Below, in pieces: positions 34,028 to 42,413 of a stretch of 42,413 nucleotides of DNA. The notes beneath the pieces were generated by a model. It was not told the DNA's origin and made no database searches. It worked only from the letters and a program-made list of their open reading frames with translations. The DNA lies in contig CAIWTA010000139.1 of NCBI GenBank assembly GCA_903915465.1, forward strand, positions 1-42,413, written 5' to 3'. Each line of letters opens with the position of its first letter. The first letter of the stretch is position 1. Position numbers and translations under genes: made by a program. Source of the stretch: an uncultured Bacteroidales bacterium (GTDB taxonomy: Bacteria; Bacteroidota; Bacteroidia; Bacteroidales; FEN-979).

Positions 34028-36934
34028 TCAATATCCAAAAACTTCCTCTAGGGTAAGTGAATGAACATCTCCATATTTTTTAAGCGTATTCTCGTCAAGC
34101 CCTTCCTTCTTTCCAAGCACCAAAATATTGAATTTTTTATTTTTGATGTATGTATCATGGAAATTTTTCAGGTCAGTGAACGTCATTGAAGGCACCTTCT
34201 CAAACACATCTTTCCTGATATCATACGTCAATCCTAATTTCTCTGCATTGATATAGTTGAACAGGATGGCAGATTTCGTGATCCGCTCAGTTCGTATCTT
34301 ATTGATAATTGCTTCTTTAGATGCATTCATGGCCTTTTCACTTTCAGGCATTGCATTAAACAATCCCATCATGGCTTTCATTGCTTCTGGAAGTTTATCA
34401 CTCTGGGTTCCGATGTAAGAAAATAAATAAAAATGCTCATCGGCCAAAGCGGGAGTACGATATCCTGCATAAGCGCTATAAGCCAGTCCTTTAGATTCGC
34501 GGATTTCCTGAAAAACGATCGAGTTCATGCTTCCTCCAAAATATTCATTGAATAAACGTGTGACAGGTATCAGGTTCTTGTCATACGTCAGAGATCTTGA
34601 AAGCATGATAATTTCGGCCTGTTTCATATCGTAATTGATAGTATAAACCTGGTTCGCCTGATTGGGCAATTGTTCAAATTTTGAAGGAGCCGGAATGGGT
34701 TTCAATTGTGCAGGAATGTGATGCTCTCTATTCAAAATCGTGACCAGTGCTGAAGGGTTCTCCGGGCCATAATAAAGAATTTTATGTTGATATGAGTTGA
34801 GATTCTTAACCATAGAAACCAGTTCTTCCGGTTTGAGATTGGTTAATTCCGATTCAGAATAAATATTCGTAAATGGAGATTTCTTTCCATATACCCCAAA
34901 GTTGTACATTCCGCTCCAGAGAATCGTAGTTTTGGATAGCTTGTCATCTGTTCGTCTTTTTTTAATGTCCATAACCAGATTTTTGTAAGGAGCGTCTGTT
35001 GCTTTAGCGTCTGATAAAAGGCTTTCAAAAAGCACCACACCTTTCGTCATGTTTTCATTGAGACCACTTAGAGAAACCCATAATTCGTCTTCACTGCTCG
35101 AAACGTTGAAAGTACATCCTAATTTATAAAATTCTTCCTGTACCTGGTTTGGAGTATATTTAGAGGTGCCAAGGTATTTCAGATAATCGAGCGCAATCCC
35201 AATAGCTTTGTTGTGGTTGGTTCCCATTGCAAAGTAATAATAAAGAGAGAAAGTACTGTTCTCCTTGTTTGCGCTGTATAAAACCGGGATGTTGCCTTTG
35301 AGCATTAGTTTTTTTACATCTTTGTTGTAATCAAGAAAAACCGGTTGAATCGGGGCAGTAGGTTCAGCAACGATCTTTTTCAGGAATTCTGATTCGTCAT
35401 TACGATTCATGGTAACCGGGCTGATCTGGGGTTTTGTCACCTTGGCTACGTTCTTATCAGTTCCAGTCCGTTTGTAAACAATTACATAGTTATTCCTGTA
35501 ATTGGCCAACGCGAAGTCGATGACATCCTTTTTTGTAAATTTCGAAAGACGTTCAATATTTTTTACTTCCTGACTCCGGGGAATTTCTTCGATAAATCCA
35601 TTCATCATACTAAAAATCCTGCCACGGTTGGTTTCTGATGCCTTCACTTCATTGAGTTTGAGATCATTGATGATAGCGGGGATCAACCAGTCAGGAAAAT
35701 CACCTTTCTTCACGCGTTCGATCTGCTCCATGATAAGGTCTCTGACAGCTTCCAGCGATTGTCCTTCTTTTGCTTTACCATAAAATACATCAACAGAATA
35801 GTCCTTCAAAACTTCACTATAGGATCCAGCCTCCAGCACCTTTTGTCCCTGATTCAGGTTTAAGTCAATAAGACCAGCAGTACTATTTGCCAGGATCATA
35901 TCGACAATCTTTACCAGGTCTGCATCTTTGGTAGCAGCACCTCCGAAACGATACCCGAAAGTAACCGATTCAGCATCTGGTCCGATTACTTCTTTCACAA
36001 TGGGTGATGTGATCGGGTCTTCCTGGGCAGGAACATAGGGTACAATAGGTTTTGAAGGCAGCTGCCCGAAAGTTGCATCAATGTATTTGATCACTTCCGA
36101 AGGGTCAAAATCCCCGGAAAGTAGTATTGCCATGTTGTTTGGAACGTACCGTGCAGCATAGTATTCACGCAGGGATTTTAACGAAGGATTCTTCAAATGC
36201 TCAACCAGTCCTATTGTGGTTTGGGTTCCATATGTGTTTTTCCTGAATAGTCCACTGAACAGGGCTTCAAAAATTTTATCATCATCCCGGTCAAGGCTCA
36301 TGTTTTTCTCTTCATACACCGTTTCCAATTCCGTGTGAAAAAGTCGGAAAATTGGATCTTTGAAGCGTTCAGATTCTATCTCCAACCAAGGTTTTACTTT
36401 ATTTGAAGGAATCTCATTCACGTAAACCGTCTGCTCAAATGAAGTAAATGCATTTGTACCTTTTGCGCCAATCACCGACAGTAGCTTGTCATATTCATTG
36501 GCAATTGCAAACTTGGAAGCGACACCAGACAGACTATCAATTTCGTGATAGATTTTCTTCCGTTGAATAGTATCAGTGGTTTTCTTATAAATCTCAAAAT
36601 TATACTCAATCTTGTCGAGTAATGGCTTCTCATGAATGAAATCTTTTGTCCCGAATTCATCAGTTCCCTTAAACATCATGTGTTCGAGGTAGTGAGACAT
36701 ACCGGTGTTGTCTGATGGATCATTTTTGCTTCCGGTCCGCACTGCTATTGCCGTCTGGATGCGCGGGGCATCTTTATAAACCGTCATGTACACTTTCATT
36801 CCATTATTAAGCGTGTAGATCCTTACTTTTAAAGGATCACCGGTAACAGTGTCATATTTGTAAATTTTCTGCGCATTTGCAGATAAGCCGGTGAGTAATA
36901 TCACCAGCAGGATCATGTTGATAATCTTCTTCAT
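34028..36934 (-). CDS. M16-family zinc peptidase (insulinase/pitrilysin type)
   Basis: This is a 968-residue protein with a signal peptide (about residues 1-22, ending ANAQK). The inverted zinc motif HxxEH is HYLEH (81-85), and the third ligand is the Glu in the ETVYEEKNMS segment (about 204-212), further downstream than usual because of an insertion. The length allows four M16 lobes in tandem, as in pitrilysin; the second half has no HxxEH and would be the non-catalytic half, with a typical SMNSIVFQEIRESKGLAYSAYAGY segment. It probably degrades peptides in the periplasm or at the surface. It lies 88 bases behind gatD on the same strand and may or may not share its transcript. Confidence 0.93.
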   Translation of the reverse strand: MKKIINMILLVILLTGLSANAQKIYKYDTVTGDPLKVRIYTLNNGMKVYMTVYKDAPRIQTAIAVRTGSKNDPSDNTGMSHYLEHMMFKGTDEFGTKDFIHEKPLLDKIEYNFEIYKKTTDTIQRKKIYHEIDSLSGVASKFAIANEYDKLLSVIGAKGTNAFTSFEQTVYVNEIPSNKVKPWLEIESERFKDPIFRLFHTELETVYEEKNMSLDRDDDKIFEALFSGLFRKNTYGTQTTIGLVEHLKNPSLKSLREYYAARYVPNNMAILLSGDFDPSEVIKYIDATFGQLPSKPIVPYVPAQEDPITSPIVKEVIGPDAESVTFGYRFGGAATKDADLVKIVDMILANSTAGLIDLNLNQGQKVLEAGSYSEVLKDYSVDVFYGKAKEGQSLEAVRDLIMEQIERVKKGDFPDWLIPAIINDLKLNEVKASETNRGRIFSMMNGFIEEIPRSQEVKNIERLSKFTKKDVIDFALANYRNNYVIVYKRTGTDKNVAKVTKPQISPVTMNRNDESEFLKKIVAEPTAPIQPVFLDYNKDVKKLMLKGNIPVLYSANKENSTFSLYYYFAMGTNHNKAIGIALDYLKYLGTSKYTPNQVQEEFYKLGCTFNVSSSEDELWVSLSGLNENMTKGVVLFESLLSDAKATDAPYKNLVMDIKKRRTDDKLSKTTILWSGMYNFGVYGKKSPFTNIYSESELTNLKPEELVSMVKNLNSYQHKILYYGPENPSALVTILNREHHIPAQLKPIPAPSKFEQLPNQANQVYTINYDMKQAEIIMLSRSLTYDKNLIPVTRLFNEYFGGSMNSIVFQEIRESKGLAYSAYAGYRTPALADEHFYLFSYIGTQSDKLPEAMKAMMGLFNAMPESEKAMNASKEAIINKIRTERITKSAILFNYINAEKLGLTYDIRKDVFEKVPSMTFTDLKNFHDTYIKNKKFNILVLGKKEGLDENTLKKYGDVHSLTLEEVFGY

Positions 36935-37022
36935 GTCAGAATTATTAATTAATAATTGGATTGTTTATTGCTAAAGTTACTGGATATCAGTAAAAAAAGA
37001 TATTTCGAATTAAAATTACAGG

Positions 37023-38408
37023 TTATTTATGTACTTTTCTGATGAATTCTTCCACCTCTTTTACTCCTCCCTGATAGATCAGATAACCATTGTACGGCTC
37101 GCGAAGTGTGGTTTCATCATTCACCGGAGTCAGCATAATCTCTTTGACTTTTTCCAGGTCATTGGTCTGCCCGAGTGCCCATGAAAGTTTGATATATGCC
37201 ACTTCAGGCAACATATTTTCAGCAGGCACAATTCCTTTTGCCATCAGGTCACGCCCGGTATCATAAACGAACATATGAACATACCCCCATAATGTTTGAA
37301 CGGTCATATAAATTGCAATTCCTTTTTTGACGGCACGCTCAATAGCCGGATATAACGGTTTGTTGACATGGCCGAGGCCGGTACCGATGATAATAATTCC
37401 TTTGTAGCCATTTTCTACAAGCGAATCGATCATATCCGGTTGCATGTTGGTATAATAATAAATCATCGCAACTTTCTCCTCAAAATAGGGATAGATGTTG
37501 ACCTTTCTGTCCTTGCGCCGTTTATGGTATTCGCTTTTTATAGGAAATACACCTTCCCTGGTGACTGTCGCCAGAGGTGTATCGCCGATGGTCCGGAAAG
37601 TGGACCGGTAAGACGAATGCATCTTGCGGACGCGTGTACCGCGATGAAGGAAGCCATATTCATCGGATGTTGGTCCAAACATACAAACCATCACTTCTGC
37701 AATATCTCCATGTCCGGCCGCTGTAGCCGCATGCATAAGATTTAATGCCGCATCGGAACTCGGCCTGTCGGAAGAGCGTTGTGAACCTACCAAAACGATC
37801 GGTATGGGTGAATTCTGCACCATGAAAGTCAGTGCAGCAGACGTGTAATGCATCGTATCAGTTCCATGCCCGATGATAATGCCATCGATTCCTTTTTCAA
37901 TTTCATGTCCTATTGCAACAGCTAATTTTTTATATTGATCCGGCCCCATGTTCTCACTGAATACGGCAAACAGTTTTTCTGTTGTAAGGTTACAGATGTC
38001 GGCCAACTCAGGAACTGCACCGTACAACTCGCCGGGAGAAAATGCAGGAATGACAGCTCCTGTGCGGTAATCCAGACGTGAGGCAATAGTTCCTCCTGTT
38101 CCAAGTAATTTCACATTCGGTTTTCCTTTGGTATATGGGAATTCCTTTTCCGGAATTTTATAAACGGCCTTTTTATACCCAAGCTCTGTAATATCGGTAA
38201 TGGTTTCAACATCCAGGCCAATGTTATAACCTGTAAAAAATTTCAGAACAAGATGCTTATCATCGGTATTTTCCGCCCGAGGTAAAATAGTTCCCTCGAA
38301 AACGCCTCTTGTAGTATCAACTTTAACATGCGCCCAAACTCTTGAATTAAACTTCATCAGCATTTCGAGTGCCCGGCCTTTATATCCCTGGAAAATATCA
38401 TCGCTCAT
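37023..38408 (-). CDS. gatD: Glutamyl-tRNA(Gln) amidotransferase subunit D (archaeal type)
   Basis: This is a 461-residue protein. An N-terminal SH3-like domain of about 90 residues precedes an asparaginase-like domain. The active-site set is visible: TGGTIAS (104-110, Thr107), HGTDTM (181-186, Thr183 and Asp184) and Lys262 in RVRKMHSS. This is the threonine/aspartate/lysine arrangement of GatD, which releases ammonia from glutamine or asparagine. The extra N-terminal domain and the ~100-residue C-terminal tail separate it from plain type I or II asparaginases. The gatE gene lies 28 bases upstream on the same strand, as expected for the GatDE complex. GatDE is characteristic of archaea, where it amidates Glu-tRNA(Gln), so its presence in a Bacteroidota context is the main anomaly of the window. 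Confidence 0.93.
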   Translation of the reverse strand: MSDDIFQGYKGRALEMLMKFNSRVWAHVKVDTTRGVFEGTILPRAENTDDKHLVLKFFTGYNIGLDVETITDITELGYKKAVYKIPEKEFPYTKGKPNVKLLGTGGTIASRLDYRTGAVIPAFSPGELYGAVPELADICNLTTEKLFAVFSENMGPDQYKKLAVAIGHEIEKGIDGIIIGHGTDTMHYTSAALTFMVQNSPIPIVLVGSQRSSDRPSSDAALNLMHAATAAGHGDIAEVMVCMFGPTSDEYGFLHRGTRVRKMHSSYRSTFRTIGDTPLATVTREGVFPIKSEYHKRRKDRKVNIYPYFEEKVAMIYYYTNMQPDMIDSLVENGYKGIIIIGTGLGHVNKPLYPAIERAVKKGIAIYMTVQTLWGYVHMFVYDTGRDLMAKGIVPAENMLPEVAYIKLSWALGQTNDLEKVKEIMLTPVNDETTLREPYNGYLIYQGGVKEVEEFIRKVHK

Positions 38409-38436
38409 AGCAGTAGTTTTACAGTCTTTTTGGAAA

Positions 38437-40407
38437 TTACTGGAATTTGATCATCTTGCTCAGATCGCTTAAAGAAGCATTACCGAGCGCTACCTTAGTG
38501 AGATTTCCCATAACCCAGCGAACACCAGCAGCATCGTTCGGAGAAATTCGTGTCTGCTTAAATTTGTTAACTAAAAATGGAATTTTCCTGACAATATCCT
38601 CCTTGGGAACTTCCTTGAATCCAATAGTAATCAATATAGATTCGAAATCCATTTTTGGATGCTGATATTGGTGAAACAACATCTTTTTTGCGATAGCCTG
38701 GTCAATTTTCTTAGCATCCAGGTATTTGAGCAATTCGAAAACTTTTTCAAATGAAAAGTCCGGTAATGGCTTGTATTGCCCCTGGATATGTTTTAGCGTA
38801 TGCGCAAAAAGAAGAGAAGAAAACCTTGGAGAGATGCTGAGTTCATTTTTGATCTTTTCAATCAGTGGTATCAAATTATTTTTTAAAATATAAGTATACG
38901 CATCTTCTGGAACCTGCCATTTTGTAAGCTGATTAATCCGGTCAGAAACCAGTGGCGGAAGTCCTGCCGTCAGTTTTGTGATCAGCGAATCCTCGAGCGG
39001 AATAGGAGCAGAATCGGTATCAGGATACATACGATCAGCTCCGGGCAGAACTCTTTCAAAGATAGTGGTCCCATCTTCAAAAGATTTTCTGGTTTCATTC
39101 GGAACACCGGAAAATGCCATCTTACAACGTTCTTCGATGGTTTCGATGGCAGTCTTTATGTCTGCATCCGGTCCCCAGAAGACAATCTGTGCATCTCCCT
39201 CTTTACTGTCAAGAATCCGCTGAACCTTCTTCCACGTTTTTTTACCAGCAATATCTTCCATCATTTCCGAATGAACCATATTGGGTTTTTCAATACAGGC
39301 AACAACTTTCAAACGATCGGAGAATTCATCGGCAAACATTTTCCCAGGTTGGGTAAAATGTGATAAAATACCCTGAAAATCCGGAAGGTTGACGGCGAAA
39401 ATCCGATAGTTCTCACTTTGTCCTTCAGGCAATGTCATTGAATCAACAATGAAGTCATCCTTCCGGATCTCCACAGAAGTTAATTTCCACTCCTTCAGGT
39501 TTTTCACTTTTTTCTTCAGAATTTCCCGGATGTTCAGTAATGCCCATTGCCGGAATGCTTCATTATGCGTCAACTCCGGCATCCAACCGGTGTGCGCAAC
39601 ACCTTTAATTTCCACGCGGGTTCCGCCTTTACAACTCACATTGACATCGGCACGCGTAGATCCAATCCCTGTCCTGGCTTTTCCCGAACTACGGTTGAGA
39701 AAACGGATGTAATCGGCTCCTTCTTTGACTTCATCCGGGTTGGCAAAATCAGGATATGTAACAGTTTCGATCAATGGCATCCCCAGCCGGTCAGTCCTGA
39801 AAACTCTTACATGACCAATGTCTGACACTTCCCGGCATGAATCTTCTTCGAGACTCAGCTGGATTAACCTGACTTTTTTCTTACGAAGTTGGATATCACC
39901 TTCTACACCGATTATTGTGGTACGCTGAAAACCGGTAGGAATAGAACCATCCAAATACTGCTTGCGGGAAATATGAACCTCTCCTACGATTTTCAGGTTT
40001 GATAAAAGAGCTATTTCAATGGCATAATCCAATGCTTCACGGTTGACTACAAATGGTGGAGTATCATCCACATCATAAGTACATGCAGTCTCATTTTTGA
40101 TAAGATAGACGATTTGTTTTCGAGTTCTGAATTCCATCAGCGCCGTTCCATCGTACTCCCCCAGTTCACTGAGTGTGGGACGCATGTGCCGGATCAGTTC
40201 TGCATCGTATTGATCGGCTTTCTGGAATAGGCCAGCTGGACAATGACAAAAAAGCTTTTCCTTGGTTTTCAGCTGTTGATGGACTTCAAGACCAGACATG
40301 AAGCCGATGCGGTTATAATCTTTTTGGGTAGCATTCTTGCGCGCAACATATCCAATGGCTTTTTTAGTTTCAGCAAAATTGCGCTTCGGGTTAAAATTCT
40401 GCTTCAT
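38437..40407 (-). CDS. gatE: Glutamyl-tRNA(Gln) amidotransferase subunit E (archaeal type)
   Basis: This is a 656-residue protein. The GatB/GatE N-terminal kinase-like core starts YNRIGFMSGLEVHQQLKTK (GLEVH at 39-43) with KLFCHC. The core continues with a GSIPTGFQRT segment and SLEEDSCREV. A middle insert of the AspRS-like (GAD) type, absent in GatB, ends with ETRKSFEDGTT and LPGADRMYPDTD, close to the LPGAARMYPETD hallmark of GatE. A helical tail (about 480-656) corresponds to the YqeY-like end. The protein phosphorylates Glu-tRNA(Gln) and transfers ammonia from GatD. Residue choice and length favour GatE over GatB. A -7 promoter box lies 34 bases upstream. Confidence 0.93.
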   Translation of the reverse strand: MKQNFNPKRNFAETKKAIGYVARKNATQKDYNRIGFMSGLEVHQQLKTKEKLFCHCPAGLFQKADQYDAELIRHMRPTLSELGEYDGTALMEFRTRKQIVYLIKNETACTYDVDDTPPFVVNREALDYAIEIALLSNLKIVGEVHISRKQYLDGSIPTGFQRTTIIGVEGDIQLRKKKVRLIQLSLEEDSCREVSDIGHVRVFRTDRLGMPLIETVTYPDFANPDEVKEGADYIRFLNRSSGKARTGIGSTRADVNVSCKGGTRVEIKGVAHTGWMPELTHNEAFRQWALLNIREILKKKVKNLKEWKLTSVEIRKDDFIVDSMTLPEGQSENYRIFAVNLPDFQGILSHFTQPGKMFADEFSDRLKVVACIEKPNMVHSEMMEDIAGKKTWKKVQRILDSKEGDAQIVFWGPDADIKTAIETIEERCKMAFSGVPNETRKSFEDGTTIFERVLPGADRMYPDTDSAPIPLEDSLITKLTAGLPPLVSDRINQLTKWQVPEDAYTYILKNNLIPLIEKIKNELSISPRFSSLLFAHTLKHIQGQYKPLPDFSFEKVFELLKYLDAKKIDQAIAKKMLFHQYQHPKMDFESILITIGFKEVPKEDIVRKIPFLVNKFKQTRISPNDAAGVRWVMGNLTKVALGNASLSDLSKMIKFQ

Positions 40408-40708
40408 TTTACAAAATCAGATGGATAAAGAAAGAGACAGCAAAAATATGGATTTATCCGACATAAACTGTGGAATTGAGCATTTTCTGCTGTATCTTTT
40501 TATTGAAGCGTAAGTCTGGTTCTGACTGACCAGTGAATTTGCTTGTGAAGAATTCGTATCATCAGGAATTGATCAATCCGGGTAGGAAAAAATTGTTAAT
40601 GCCGTTGATGCCCTGCCAGAAAAAAATAACGCGCCATTCTCGCATTTCAGATCTCAGATCTTTAATGCCTGCCCAATAAATAATAAAACCTGCCGACCGG
40701 CCAGGTCA
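40408..40708. other. 300-base gap between gatE and the FISUMP gene
   Basis: It holds the gatE promoter box (40441-40448) and a small hairpin at 40642-40668 (GCATT pairing AATGC, with inner AGAT/ATCT). I see no gene or RNA in the rest. Confidence 0.5.
40441..40448 (-). promoter_or_regulatory. -7 promoter box of gatE-gatD
   Basis: The minus strand reads TATTTTTG, an exact TAnnTTTG, 34 bases ahead of the gatE ATG; the -33 box is only weakly matched. It suggests that the pair is read from a Bacteroidota-type promoter. Confidence 0.5.
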
Positions 40709-42007
40709 TCAATCCTGAACGCATCGGCACGAGAAGCCGAATGTCTTGTCTTCGTTGCCCCGGTAAACGTTCTCGCTACTGAAGAGAAGGTCCCGGTCCC
40801 ACGCGCCCGAAACATCGTTCTGCGACGACGACCAGAAGTAAACACTGCCAGTAAGACTGTAGAAATAGCCATTGTAGCCTCTGGTGCCGCCCGGAAGAGC
40901 AGTAAAGCCTGTTTCATTGGTGGCGCCAGTATTAGGTGAAGCCCAATGAGTAGTGCCTGTTTCTTTCAGCTTGCCGCCTGCAACATTTTCACCTCCCAAA
41001 AATGTTGTCAGTGTTGTCCATTCTGCATCAGTAGGTAGATGCCAGCCTGCTGGACAAATACCTTTGGCGCCCTCCGTGATGACATATTGCATCACTTCGT
41101 CCCATTGGTATAATCCTCCATAAATAACGCAGTTATTCACATCATCGTTATAACAGTACTTTTCAATGATGCTGTTATCCGTCTGTTCCTGGCTCCCGTT
41201 AATCCTTGATCCCACGTTCAGATTTTCCTTAAACCAGCATTGCGCACCTATCTGAACGGTATTATAGGTTTGCCCCGAATAGGTTACTGTGGGAATTCCC
41301 GGGCAGGGAGTTCCGGACGGATAAAAAATAAACGTGATCAATGTACTCTGTGTTGGTGAAAACAGCAATGTATTTGTAAGTCCATTGTAGTATGCTGTAT
41401 ATTCCAGCAGGTCGCCAACAGAGAAAACAAAATTGGCCGACGTTTCAACCGATTTTAAGCCTTCAAACTCATTTCCTGCTCCTGTGTACACAAGAGAGCA
41501 TCCTGAAGAAGAACGACTCAGGGAGGAAACCATTTTAATACTTTTCTTCACCGATTTGCAGGTTGCCGTAAAAATATAGGTCTCAGCGGTTGCAGGAGTA
41601 AATAAAAAAGAATGATAACCTCGTTTTAGTTCCTGACTGAAAGAGGCAACCTGCTTACCGTTGAAAAGCGATACATCAATCGCAACATTCCCGCTTTCAG
41701 GCAGATACAGTAATATTTTCGTATTTTCTTTTATGGGATTTGGCACATTCTGAAACACCCTGAAATTCTCAGAAAATGAATGTAAATCATTCATCCCTAC
41801 TATTGGATCTAAAACCAATACAGTGTCTGGCCAATAAAGGGTTGTATCGCAGCTCTTATCAAGGTTTCGGATATCGATCCTGCTAAGTTGTGCATATTGT
41901 CCATTAGCTATCCCCGTAAAAGAAAGCGAAATCAAAGATTTCTGTCCCAGCGTAATGGTGCTAAAAAGAAGAAAAAAGAAGACCGTTGTAAAGATTTTTG
42001 GTTTCAT
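40709..42007 (-). CDS. FISUMP-domain protein with internal T9SS-sorting-like module
   Basis: From the ATG at 42007 the product has 432 residues with a signal peptide (MKPKIFTTVFFFLLFSTITL). Residues about 83-160 (VFQNVPNPIKENTKILLYLP to KKSIKMV) look like a T9SS type A sorting domain but are internal. The C-terminal ~190 residues (WFKENLNVG, GLYQWDEVMQY, GICPAGWHLPTDAEWTTL, FWSSSQND, GFSCRCV) are the FISUMP domain (Fibrobacter succinogenes major paralogous domain) common in Bacteroidota. The function of FISUMP is unknown; it is predicted to be extracellular and perhaps binding. A longer frame from 42055 would place 16 residues before the signal peptide and is not used. Confidence 0.88.
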   Translation of the reverse strand: MKPKIFTTVFFFLLFSTITLGQKSLISLSFTGIANGQYAQLSRIDIRNLDKSCDTTLYWPDTVLVLDPIVGMNDLHSFSENFRVFQNVPNPIKENTKILLYLPESGNVAIDVSLFNGKQVASFSQELKRGYHSFLFTPATAETYIFTATCKSVKKSIKMVSSLSRSSSGCSLVYTGAGNEFEGLKSVETSANFVFSVGDLLEYTAYYNGLTNTLLFSPTQSTLITFIFYPSGTPCPGIPTVTYSGQTYNTVQIGAQCWFKENLNVGSRINGSQEQTDNSIIEKYCYNDDVNNCVIYGGLYQWDEVMQYVITEGAKGICPAGWHLPTDAEWTTLTTFLGGENVAGGKLKETGTTHWASPNTGATNETGFTALPGGTRGYNGYFYSLTGSVYFWSSSQNDVSGAWDRDLLFSSENVYRGNEDKTFGFSCRCVQD

Positions 42008-42055
42008 AGGTTTTCTATTGGTAGTGTAAATATATCGAATATTGATAAAACACAA

Positions 42056-42413
42056 TAGAAGCCATCCAAATTTTTGTGATTACCTTCCGACAGGTCGCGA
42101 AGCATATGTCGTGTGGTGGATTTACTGTAACCCTTGGTTTTATTGAGATGGGACTTGAAACAAATTATTCAATTGCAGATGAAAATTGAACAGATAACAA
42201 TGAACAGTTCATTTCCGGAATACTTTTTCGCAAAAATTAGCTATTGACAATGAACCCATATGCCCCTCCCCGTGGGGGTGACTAAAAAGTAAAAAAACAA
42301 AATGTCACGCAGAGTTTCGCAAAGTTTTACGCTAAGTTACGCAGAGTTAAAATTCATATAATCAATATTCTGCGAAACTCTGCGATTCATCAGCGAGCCT
42401 ACTATATAACTAA
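42056..42413. other. Terminal gene-free stretch with inverted repeats
   Basis: No gene is seen. A GC-rich CCCC/GGGG hairpin lies at about 42260-42280. A 14-base perfect inverted repeat, CGCAGAGTTTCGCA at 42308-42321 and TGCGAAACTCTGCG at 42371-42384, frames a further GCAGAGTT copy (42341-42348). Confidence 0.6.

Noticed and set aside
36972-36979. -7 box TAACTTTA ahead of the M16 gene
   Set aside because: It has one mismatch to TAnnTTTG in AT-rich sequence and no -33 box, so support is too weak.
37023-38408. gatD as plain L-asparaginase
   Set aside because: It has the extra N-terminal domain of GatD and lies next to gatE; asparaginases are about 330 residues.
38437-40407. gatE as bacterial GatB
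   Set aside because: The length, the AspRS-like insert with PGADRMYPDTD and the neighbouring gatD all fit GatE; GatB is about 480 residues and pairs with GatA and GatC.

Overview
The window looks like a chromosomal segment of an uncultured Bacteroidota bacterium, probably Bacteroidales-like. Several features support this: surface proteins that end in type IX secretion (T9SS) sorting domains, a GldA-type ABC ATPase, a DUF2027-Smr protein, a FISUMP-domain protein, a menaquinone route through futalosine, and TAnnTTTG -7 promoter boxes lying about 15-40 bases ahead of many starts. No rRNA, tRNA, CRISPR array, phage or plasmid module was recognised.

Layout. 1-777 is the 3' part of a gldA-like ATPase gene. 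778-2830 carries a promoter, a SAM-II-like riboswitch, metK and a CYTH-domain gene. 2937-5365 holds two convergent T9SS cargo genes. 5445-6536 is the DUF2027-Smr gene. 6759-9428 is a FadL-like porin with an SGNH lipoprotein, closed by a strong terminator. 9576-11141 is ddl-rdgB on the minus strand, divergent from a PASTA-domain membrane protein gene (11273). A T9SS cargo gene (11929-13896) and a REP-associated transposase with its palindromes (about 14087-14910) separate the PASTA gene from rluD and plsC (14954-16791). 16778-19578 is mqnE preceded by a T9SS lysyl-endopeptidase-like protease gene on the minus strand. 19606-19764 is a small inverted-repeat-bounded element. 19888-24081 is a tightly packed operon (MFS transporter, mqnB, mqnD, diaminopimelate decarboxylase-like), followed across an 8-bp tandem repeat by hldD (24194-25177). 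25470-30737 encodes a giant T9SS adhesin-like protein. 30958-33861 encodes an outer-membrane metalloprotease/propeller/barrel protein. 34028-36934 encodes an M16 peptidase. 37023-40407 is gatE-gatD, the archaeal-type Glu-tRNA(Gln) amidotransferase. 40709-42007 encodes a FISUMP protein. The last ~400 bases have no gene.

How the genes fit together. mqnE, mqnB and mqnD cover three of the steps of the futalosine pathway to menaquinone; mqnA and mqnC are not in the window. metK supplies SAM, and its leader probably senses SAM; MqnE is a radical-SAM enzyme that uses SAM. ddl, the PASTA protein, hldD and plsC serve the cell envelope. At least five proteins appear to be exported by T9SS.

The most notable content is the gatE-gatD pair, a complete archaeal-type tRNA-dependent amidotransferase in a bacterial context. 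Other points of interest are the SAM-II-like leader of metK, the REP/transposase locus that seems to have rewritten the leader of rluD, the inverted-repeat element at 19.6 kb, and the octamer array that abuts the hldD promoter. All assignments come from reading the sequence; no database search was run.
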